From an uncultured Bacilli bacterium (GTDB lineage Bacteria; Bacillota_I; Bacilli_A; RF39; UBA660): a DNA stretch of 6,301 nucleotides. The notes below the pieces were generated by a model, which had not been told where the DNA came from, ran no database searches, and saw only the letters and a list, made by a program, of their open reading frames with translations. The position numbers and the translations under genes are program-made. Location of the stretch: positions 1 through 6,301 of the forward strand of contig CANQDB010000080.1 of NCBI GenBank assembly GCA_947591175.1. The letters are read 5' to 3'. Each line of letters opens with the position of its first letter. Position 1 is the stretch's first letter. This document shows positions 1 to 4,557 of this stretch, one piece after another.

Positions 1-1194
1 CTTTTCATTTCCATATTTTCCATATGTACTTTGTGAAAGGTACGCAACTGCTCCCCACTCACTATTCTTACTCATATGGGTATCTTCTGTTCCACTAAAG
101 CCATATTCAGTTTTGAAATCTGTAACCATTTTTTGCGATACTGTAAAGGCAGTAGATGGTCTAATTCCTCTCCATGATATTGCATTTGGTTTTATTTGAA
201 GGGTAAAGGTTGTTTGATCACAATTAGTACCAGCCGAATAATCTTTTGCAGTACAAGTTTGTTCTTTATTACTTGTTTCAAACTTTCCATACCAGAATCC
301 TTCTAATTCATCTTCGCCAAATTTGAAGGCTGGATGTACTTTATAATTTCCTTCTGAACCTATTCCAGTTCCATCAATAAACTTTATATTTATTGCACCA
401 GGTTCAGTTTTTGTACCACTAGAATAACTTGTTCCTAAATTTGTTGTATCATATTCATATCTTGGTATCCATACCCACATCGTATTAATTGCATTCATTG
501 GGATTTCTGTTCCAACGGAAGCATTAGTTAAATTATTTCTTTCACTTGAAATAACCGTCACAGCATTAGCCCATTCTTGATTACAATAATTATACCAATT
601 ATTATCTTTGTTAGAACTATCTGCTTTTACCCATTTTGTGCCATCATAACGAACTGGTATCATGTTTCCTAATACTGGAGCATTAGGTTGAGGTAATTCT
701 TCGCAAGTAAGAACAGGGACATGCTCAGTTTCTACATTATTTTCGTTTACTCCAGGTTCTAATGTTTTAGAACTCATACCGCAATGAACGTTAATTGTTA
801 CTGTTTGACTAGTTTCACTTGTATTTTTGATATATAACTTTATAGTTTTAGATTCACTTACTGCTAAATCTTCAATATCCAAATTATCCTTACTTTCAGG
901 AGCATAAGATACTTCTACTCCATCCCCACTATAAGTTATAAGTGAATGAACATTAATCTTACTTTGATTAGATAATTCGATTGTAATCTCTTTTTCTTGA
1001 CCTTGTTCTATGGTTATTTGATTATTGTCATTTAACTCCTCACTTGAAATAGGACAAGATGTATTAGCGGCAATAATATTTAGTGCCCCTTGTCTTTCCG
1101 TTTTAGTTGTAAATATAGCCCAACTAAAACCAATAGTTCCTAAAATTAAGGCTCCCATAATTACGCCTAATATTACTTTTGTTTTATCCTTCAT
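1..1194 (-). CDS. Large surface/secreted protein with N-terminal membrane anchor, 5' part only
   Basis: The reading frame is open from an ATG at 1194 to the left edge (398 codons, no stop), so the C-terminus is missing. Residues 1-6 are basic and about 7-28 are hydrophobic (a membrane segment or signal peptide ending SWAIFTT), similar in style to TasA/CalY-like exported proteins. Residues about 35-140 are Ser/Thr/Asn-rich and beta-strand-like, perhaps an Ig-like or TasA-like module. From about 175 a second module begins (MIPVRYDGTKWVKAD, then MWVWIPRYEY at 239-248, KVHPAF, GFWYGKFETS at 299-308, SEWGAVAYLSQ at 378-388). I recall this motif series from long gut-Bacillota proteins with a formylglycine-generating-enzyme / C-type-lectin-like fold; that assignment is from memory. 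Cysteines lie at 47, 138, 164, 204, 314 and 325. GGGTGAT (1202-1208) precedes the start. The gene is divergent from the IMPACT gene and has its own promoter. The function is unknown; a cell-surface or binding role is inferred. Confidence 0.8.
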   Translation of the reverse strand, partial: MKDKTKVILGVIMGALILGTIGFSWAIFTTKTERQGALNIIAANTSCPISSEELNDNNQITIEQGQEKEITIELSNQSKINVHSLITYSGDGVEVSYAPESKDNLDIEDLAVSESKTIKLYIKNTSETSQTVTINVHCGMSSKTLEPGVNENNVETEHVPVLTCEELPQPNAPVLGNMIPVRYDGTKWVKADSSNKDNNWYNYCNQEWANAVTVISSERNNLTNASVGTEIPMNAINTMWVWIPRYEYDTTNLGTSYSSGTKTEPGAINIKFIDGTGIGSEGNYKVHPAFKFGEDELEGFWYGKFETSNKEQTCTAKDYSAGTNCDQTTFTLQIKPNAISWRGIRPSTAFTVSQKMVTDFKTEYGFSGTEDTHMSKNSEWGAVAYLSQSTYGKYGNEK

Positions 1195-1214
1195 ATTAAG
1201 TATCACCCAAATCT

Positions 1215-1243
1215 ATTGTAAAATTATTTTAATATTTAGTCAA
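1215..1243 (-). promoter_or_regulatory. Sigma-A promoter of the surface-protein gene
   Basis: Reading the minus strand, TTGACT (1243-1238) is followed after exactly 17 bp by TACAAT (1220-1215); each hexamer matches the consensus at 5 of 6 positions. Transcription would start near 1208, giving a leader of only about 14 nt, with the GGGTGAT ribosome site at or near its very 5' end. Confidence 0.75.
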
Positions 1244-1279
1244 TTATTTACCCTTAAAAAGTAGGAAAAAATAAGCTAA

Positions 1280-1308
1280 TTGACAATAAATAAAACTCTT
1301 TTTATAAT
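1280..1308 (+). promoter_or_regulatory. Perfect-consensus sigma-A promoter of the IMPACT gene
   Basis: TTGACA (1280-1285), a 17-bp spacer and TATAAT (1303-1308) are all exact consensus. Transcription should start around 1315, just before the GAGGTGA ribosome site (1318-1324) and the ATG at 1329, so the leader is very short. The two divergent -35 boxes face away from each other and sit inside an 8-bp inverted repeat, GTCAATTA (1239-1246) and TAATTGAC (1277-1284). Confidence 0.85.
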
Positions 1309-1328
1309 GAAAGAAACGAGGTGAAGGA

Positions 1329-1916
1329 ATGAAAAGTATTCTTTCTAAAACTATTTTCGAAATAGAAGAAAAGAAATCTAAGTTTATTGGGATACTTTGT
1401 CATATAGATAATAAGGACGAAGTCCTTTCTTGTTTGGCCTTGGCCAAGGAAGAATATCCTAAGGCTACGCACTACTGCTATGCGTATATAGTTGATTCTT
1501 ACGAATACTGTAATGATGATGGTGAACCATCGAAAACAGGAGGTTTTCCAATACTTAATGTCCTAAAAGAAAACAATCTCTCTAATTGCCTAGGCATCGT
1601 CGTCCGTTACTTCGGTGGAACAAAATTAGGTACAGGTGGCCTAGTTAGAGCCTATACTAAAGCAATTAAGGGGTCTCTTGAAAAAGGAACAATTGTGGAA
1701 TTAGTTCCGGGCTACTTAGTTAAACTAAGTTTTACCTACGAAGAACAAAAACAAATCGACTATCTACTTAAGGACTCTTTAATAAGAGAGAAAACTTTTG
1801 AAAGTAAGATTACTTATATAGTGGAAGTTTCCACGAGTGTTTTTGAAATTCTTTCAAGTCAAAAGATTGATGTTCAAATACTAAAGAATTTGAACATCAA
1901 AAAAATAAGTGCCTAA
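1329..1916 (+). CDS. yigZ: IMPACT / YigZ-family protein (UPF0029 + DUF1949)
   Basis: This 195-residue protein has the hallmark IMPACT-family motifs: THYCYAY (47-53), NDDGEP followed by a Gly-rich turn and FPIL (62-76), and the signature RYFGGTKLGTGGLVRAY (93-109). The N-terminal half is the UPF0029 domain; the C-terminal part (about 130-195) fits the small DUF1949 domain with an EF-G domain-like fold. Length is close to the usual bacterial size of about 200. Bacterial members (E. coli YigZ, B. subtilis YvyE) are cytoplasmic and poorly characterised; the eukaryotic IMPACT protein regulates the GCN2 kinase through an extra RWD domain that is absent here. A translation-related role is inference only. 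The start is fixed by GAGGTGAAGG at 1318-1327. The gene has its own strong promoter and is convergent with trxA, 4 bp away. Confidence 0.93.
   Translation: MKSILSKTIFEIEEKKSKFIGILCHIDNKDEVLSCLALAKEEYPKATHYCYAYIVDSYEYCNDDGEPSKTGGFPILNVLKENNLSNCLGIVVRYFGGTKLGTGGLVRAYTKAIKGSLEKGTIVELVPGYLVKLSFTYEEQKQIDYLLKDSLIREKTFESKITYIVEVSTSVFEILSSQKIDVQILKNLNIKKISA
1867..1900. repeat. 13-bp perfect inverted repeat in the last codons of the IMPACT gene
   Basis: TTGATGTTCAAAT (1867-1879) and ATTTGAACATCAA (1888-1900) are exact reverse complements around an 8-nt loop. The element lies wholly inside the IMPACT coding sequence, within its last 16 codons. Read on the minus strand it follows the trxA terminator hairpin and ends in TCTTTT, so it may act as a second, back-up terminator for trxA. 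Confidence 0.7.
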
Positions 1917-1926
1917 GCACCTATTT
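1899..1926 (-). terminator. Intrinsic terminator of trxA (overlaps the convergent gene end)
   Basis: On the minus strand AAATAGGTGC pairs with GCACTTATTT across a TTAG loop (stem 1926-1903, one mismatch), followed by a run of seven T (1905-1899). The stem starts inside the trxA stop region and runs into the last codons of the opposing IMPACT gene. On the plus strand the same hairpin is followed only by a weak T stretch, so termination of the IMPACT transcript here is less certain. Confidence 0.7.
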
Positions 1927-2220
1927 AAGCCATTCTTCTAAGACTTCTTTAGGAAGAAAACCAATCTGTTTCTTCACTTCTTTTCCATTTTCCATCATGA
2001 TTAACGTAGGAATTGACATAACCCCATACTTTTGCGAAAGATCTTCATGTTCATCGACATTAACTTTAACGAATTTTATTGATTCGGTTTCTTTTGCGAC
2101 TTCTTCGATAACTGGGGCTAACATCTTGCATGGTCCACACCAATCTGCATAGAAATCTACAACTACTTTTCCTTCTTTAATTAAATCATCAAAATTCTCT
2201 TTTTCTAAATGAATTACCAT
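1921..2220 (-). CDS. trxA: Thioredoxin
   Basis: This is a 99-residue single-domain cytoplasmic thioredoxin, slightly shorter than the usual 104-108. The redox-active motif WCGPC is at 27-31 (Cys28 and Cys31) and the conserved cis-proline lies in SIPT (Pro71). Other family landmarks are VVDFYADW (20-27), where the buried Asp is Asp22, and VNVDE (53-57). It reduces disulfides in ribonucleotide reductase, peroxiredoxins and other proteins using electrons from thioredoxin reductase, which is not in this window. The ribosome site AAAGGA (2235-2230) abuts the cvpA stop codon, and the intergenic gap is 16 bp. It is therefore almost certainly co-transcribed behind cvpA. Translation ends with TAG, immediately followed by an intrinsic terminator. 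Confidence 0.97.
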   Translation of the reverse strand: MVIHLEKENFDDLIKEGKVVVDFYADWCGPCKMLAPVIEEVAKETESIKFVKVNVDEHEDLSQKYGVMSIPTLIMMENGKEVKKQIGFLPKEVLEEWLK

Positions 2221-2236
2221 AATATATTTTCCTTTC

Positions 2237-2947
2237 TTATCGATATTGATTTAATAGACTATCTATTCCTGTTATTTTAAGTTTACCAGATGATGCTAAA
2301 TCTGAAATAAAATCAGGTTCTACAATTTCATAGCGTAATAAAATATCTGTAACGTCTAAATTAAATTGGTTCTTATTTTCAGTTTCTTTATAATGATTAG
2401 ATACATCATATATTTTTTCGAAAGCGGTATTAAAGTTTCCGACAATATTAGATAAAAGTGGTGTGCTATTAAGAATTGGTTTAGTAAGACTTGCGTCTTT
2501 TACGATATCTAGATTAAAGGCAGGCTGATTCAAGAAAAACAAAATCGTAAAGACGATGACAAAACCTTCGATAAAACCGACAATAGCTCCTAAAATCTTG
2601 GAAGGTATTCCTAAAACGATAGTATACTTTAAAATTTTTTCTAAAACACCTGTAACTTTCATAATGAGGCGTAAAACAACATGTAACAAAGCACATACGA
2701 TCAAGAAGGCTATCAATTGATATAACACGACATTTAAAATAGTTAGTCCTTCGAAAATGCCCCCAAAATTAAAGAACGGTAAATTCTTACTTAAGATATC
2801 CGCGAGCGGATTTTTTAAGTAAAACGCTAAAACGAGCTCGACAATCGTTCCAACTGTCGTTACTAATTCTTCAAAGACACCACGCTTAAAACCAATAACT
2901 CCAAACATTAAAATAAGTAATACAACTACTGCATCGACAATATTCAT
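2237..2947 (-). CDS. cvpA: CvpA-family integral membrane protein
   Basis: This 236-residue protein begins with the classic CvpA N-terminus: an Asp near the start (Asp5), a hydrophobic run, then GFKRGVFEEL (19-28). Four membrane segments are visible at roughly 5-20, 29-45, 68-95 and 108-139. A hydrophilic C-terminal part of about 95 residues follows, longer than in the shortest family members. E. coli CvpA is needed for colicin V production and affects envelope stress tolerance; the molecular role in Gram-positives is not settled. The start is fixed by GGAGGAAGTA (2960-2951), 3 nt before the ATG. The gene heads an operon with trxA and lies near the divergent rnhC, matching the Bacillus rnhC / zapA-cvpA neighbourhood, but without zapA, polX or mutS2. 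Confidence 0.87.
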   Translation of the reverse strand: MNIVDAVVVLLILMFGVIGFKRGVFEELVTTVGTIVELVLAFYLKNPLADILSKNLPFFNFGGIFEGLTILNVVLYQLIAFLIVCALLHVVLRLIMKVTGVLEKILKYTIVLGIPSKILGAIVGFIEGFVIVFTILFFLNQPAFNLDIVKDASLTKPILNSTPLLSNIVGNFNTAFEKIYDVSNHYKETENKNQFNLDVTDILLRYEIVEPDFISDLASSGKLKITGIDSLLNQYR

Positions 2948-2963
2948 AATTACTTCCTCCTAC

Positions 2964-3001
2964 TATTACTAGTATATACTAAAAAGAGGAATATTACTAG
3001 T
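2964..3001. repeat. Two copies of TATTACTAGT in the cvpA promoter region
   Basis: The 10-mer TATTACTAGT occurs at 2964-2973 and 2992-3001, 28 bp apart. Each copy contains the palindrome ACTAGT, and one overlaps the proposed -10 box. Paired sites of this kind could be operators for a repressor; no regulator is identified, so this is a candidate only. Confidence 0.35.
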
Positions 3002-3020
3002 CCTACTTCTGACAGGTCAA
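2991..3020 (-). promoter_or_regulatory. Probable cvpA-trxA promoter
   Basis: On the minus strand TTGACC (3020-3015) is followed after 18 bp by TAATAT (2996-2991). The -35 box directly follows the stem of the upstream gene's terminator and uses the end of its T run. An alternative -10, TATACT (2976-2971), lies nearer the gene but has no good -35. Either would give a short leader before the ribosome site at 2960-2951. Confidence 0.45.
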
Positions 3021-3055
3021 AAAATACACAGTATTTTGCTATTTACTGTGTATTT
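3019..3055 (-). terminator. Intrinsic terminator of the 50-residue gene
   Basis: On the minus strand AAATACACAGTA (3055-3044) pairs perfectly with TACTGTGTATTT (3033-3022) across a 10-nt loop, and the stem runs into a stretch of six T ending at 3019. It starts 5 bp after the small gene's stop codon and separates that gene from cvpA. Confidence 0.8.
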
Positions 3056-3059
3056 CCTA

Positions 3060-3212
3060 CTAAATTTTAAAATAGTTTACGTCTCCTTTATGAATTTCAT
3101 TTTCAACTGGGAACTCTTTGAATGCTTCGGTATGAGGCTTTATCAAGCCTTTTGCTTTAGCGTGTTTTATTATTTCTTTTACCTTTTGTGTATCGTTTTT
3201 ACTTAAAACCAT
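3060..3212 (-). CDS. Small basic protein, 50 residues, unrecognised
   Basis: An ATG at 3212 opens a 50-codon frame ending in TAG at 3060. It is supported as a real gene by an AAGGAGAA ribosome site 7 nt before the start, an extended -10 promoter upstream, and a perfect terminator 5 bp after the stop: a complete single-gene transcription unit. The product has 10 Lys, 3 His and 7 acidic residues, so it is mildly basic. Residues about 5-21 should form an amphipathic helix (KVKEIIKHAKAK), followed by GLIKPHTEAFKEFPVE (22-37) and a short tail ending VNYFKI. There is no signal peptide, membrane segment or cysteine. I do not recognise a family. It stands where zapA lies in Bacillus, but at 50 residues it shows no resemblance to ZapA (about 85 residues, coiled coil). 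It could be a small regulator or an antitoxin-like peptide; nothing in the sequence decides. Confidence 0.75.
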   Translation of the reverse strand: MVLSKNDTQKVKEIIKHAKAKGLIKPHTEAFKEFPVENEIHKGDVNYFKI

Positions 3213-3240
3213 TTAAATTCTCCTTTTCTTTATCTCCACA

Positions 3241-3269
3241 AATATACCACGAAAGAGTAAAAATCTCGA
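3241..3269 (-). promoter_or_regulatory. Extended -10 promoter of the 50-residue gene
   Basis: On the minus strand the -10 TATATT (3246-3241) is preceded by TGG, forming an extended -10 (TGnTATATT). The -35 candidate TCGAGA (3269-3264; 4 of 6) lies at the ideal 17-bp spacing. The ribosome site AAGGAGAA follows about 15 nt after the -10, again giving a short leader. Confidence 0.6.
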
Positions 3270-3333
3270 TACTTTTACGAAATATTTCTAAAGGTAATTT
3301 TTTCCAATCTACATATAAATTTCATTAAATATC

Positions 3334-3362
3334 TTAAAAAAATCCAAAATTTTCGTTATAAT
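3334..3362 (+). promoter_or_regulatory. Promoter and ribosome site region of rnhC
   Basis: TTAAAA (3334-3339; 4 of 6) is followed after 17 bp by a perfect TATAAT (3357-3362). The ribosome site GAGGAGG (3371-3377) and the ATG at 3385 follow closely. The promoter is divergent from that of the 50-residue gene, with about 65 bp between the two -35 boxes. Confidence 0.65.
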
Positions 3363-3384
3363 AAAAGTAAGAGGAGGAACGAAT

Positions 3385-4287
3385 ATGAATATTGTCATTA
3401 GAGTAAGTGATGAAACCAAGAAAAAAATGATCGAATACTATAAAGATAAAAGAAGAGATAAAGTTATTCCTTACGTCGTTTTCCAAGCAACTGAAGAAGA
3501 TACAGTAATTACGATGTACGAATCAGGTAAAATAATGTTTCAAGGAACCAGTGCTGACGTCGATGCCGATAGATGGAAAGTAATCGATGGCCAAAGTACA
3601 GAAAAACAAGAAGAGAAAAAAAGAAAGGAATCCATCTACTACGATTGTTCTTCAGTAGGAAGTGATGAAGTAGGAACTGGTGATTACTTTGGACCAATTG
3701 TCGTTTGTAGTGCCTATGTTAAAAAAGAAGATGTTCCCTACTTAACAGAACTTGGAATCAAAGATTCCAAGAAATTAACTGATGAACAAATTTTAAAAAT
3801 AGTTCCTCAAATGATTAAAAGAATTAAATATAAAAGTGTTCTACTTTCTAATAAAGAATATTACAATAAAGATGTAAATATGAATAAAATTAAAGCCATT
3901 CTTCATAATAAAATGCTCTATCAATTAATTGAAGAAGAAAAACCTACTTACGACTACATAATTGTCGATGAATTTGCGAAAGAACATAAATACTACGAAT
4001 ACATTCAAGAAAGTACTCATATTCAACGAGGAATAACTTTTATGACTAAAGCCGAAGATAAAAACTTAGCCGTAGCCTGTGCTAGTATGATAGCTCGATA
4101 TATCTTTATCAAAGAATTCGATAAATTAAGTGATTCCTTGCATATTCCTCTTCCTAAAGGAGCAGGTCCTAACGTCGATGCTGTCGGCCAAGAAATCGTT
4201 GAAAAATATGGTAAAGACAAATTAAAAGAAGTTGCTAAATTGAACTTCTTAAATACCGGACGTATCTTAAAAACATTAATTATTTAA
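3385..4287 (+). CDS. rnhC: Ribonuclease HIII
   Basis: This 300-residue enzyme cuts the RNA strand of RNA-DNA hybrids in the cytoplasm, clearing R-loops and Okazaki primers. Residues about 1-80 form the TBP-like N-terminal substrate-binding domain specific to RNase HIII, ending in a charged linker (EKQEEKKRKE, 73-82). The catalytic RNase H2-type domain follows: SDEVGTGDYFGP (93-104) supplies Asp94 and Glu95, GIKDSKKLTD (124-133) is the conserved basic loop, VDEFA supplies Asp195, and KAEDKNLAVACASMIAR supplies Asp225. The spacings agree with the four acidic residues known in the Geobacillus enzyme. The DEVG form, rather than DEAG, also points to HIII instead of HII. Length is normal (about 300-310). 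The start is fixed by GAGGAGG 7 nt upstream. Its position divergent to the cvpA side matches Bacilli synteny. No strong terminator is visible after the TAA. Confidence 0.96.
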   Translation: MNIVIRVSDETKKKMIEYYKDKRRDKVIPYVVFQATEEDTVITMYESGKIMFQGTSADVDADRWKVIDGQSTEKQEEKKRKESIYYDCSSVGSDEVGTGDYFGPIVVCSAYVKKEDVPYLTELGIKDSKKLTDEQILKIVPQMIKRIKYKSVLLSNKEYYNKDVNMNKIKAILHNKMLYQLIEEEKPTYDYIIVDEFAKEHKYYEYIQESTHIQRGITFMTKAEDKNLAVACASMIARYIFIKEFDKLSDSLHIPLPKGAGPNVDAVGQEIVEKYGKDKLKEVAKLNFLNTGRILKTLII

Positions 4288-4288
4288 A

Positions 4289-4337
4289 ATATACTTGGTA
4301 ATAGAAGATGTTAATAGAGGATGTTAAAGAAGTATAT
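4289..4337 (+). repeat. Weak hairpin and 13-bp tandem repeat after rnhC
   Basis: Just after the rnhC stop, ATATACTT (4289-4296) is the reverse complement of AAGTATAT (4330-4337). Between them lie two adjacent 13-mers, TAGAAGATGTTAA (4302-4314) and TAGAGGATGTTAA (4315-4327), differing at one base. The long loop and lack of a T run make this a poor terminator. The duplication looks like slippage or a small tandem site. Confidence 0.45.
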
Positions 4338-4408
4338 ATAAATAGCAACAATGAACTAAGTAACAAATAATAAAAGCAATATTAGTTAGTATGAGATAAT
4401 ATAGTAAT

Positions 4409-4467
4409 CCACTCTAATCCGGATAATGTTCCGGACTAGACCGGACAAAATGCGGAAATATGCAAAA
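4409..4467. repeat. Left CCGGA repeat block upstream of the AlbA_2 gene
   Basis: This intergenic stretch holds element A, CCACTCTAATCCGGATA (4409-4425), then 3 bp later element B, TTCCGGACTAGACCGGAC (4429-4446, a near palindrome), then CGGAAATATGCAAAA (4453-4467). TCCGGA or ACCGGA occurs three times in 28 bp (4418, 4430, 4440), with degenerate CGGAA copies at 4453 and 4482. A, B and the CGGAAA tail all recur after the gene. The block ends about 37 bp upstream of the gene's -35 box, so it could be an operator or enhancer-like binding array, or a border of an inserted unit. Nothing else was found between 4338 and 4500. Confidence 0.65.
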
Positions 4468-4503
4468 TAACCACAAATATACGGAATAAGAATTAAAAAT
4501 ATT

Positions 4504-4531
4504 TCGACAAAAAAATAAGTGATTTTATAGT
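4504..4531 (+). promoter_or_regulatory. Probable promoter of the AlbA_2/ATPase gene
   Basis: TCGACA (4504-4509; 5 of 6) and TATAGT (4526-4531; 5 of 6) are separated by 16 bp. A rival -10, TATGAT (4531-4536), would need a 21-bp spacer. The ribosome site GGAGGT (4547-4552) precedes the ATG at 4558 by 5 nt. Confidence 0.55.
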
Positions 4532-4557
4532 ATGATACAATTAATTGGAGGTATAAT

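Noticed and set aside
1025..1264. Plus-strand 79-codon frame with hydrophobic product
   Set aside because: It is antisense to the N-terminus of the surface-protein gene and to its promoter, has no ribosome site, and its hydrophobic composition is the mirror of the opposing coding sequence.
2514..2696. Second minus-strand frame inside cvpA
   Set aside because: It lies in another frame of cvpA on the same strand, lacks a ribosome site and gives a Cys/Phe/Arg-rich product with no family features.
4023..4220. Minus-strand frame opposite rnhC
   Set aside because: It is antisense to the conserved catalytic region of RNase HIII and has no ribosome site or promoter.
4308..4370. 20-codon frame starting MLIEDVKEVY after rnhC
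   Set aside because: It has no convincing ribosome site and its start lies inside a tandem duplication; the length is within chance expectation.
4409..4467. CRISPR array or integron attC site
   Set aside because: The CCGGA units are too short, unevenly spaced and too few for CRISPR. The palindrome lacks the attC core sites and no integrase is present.
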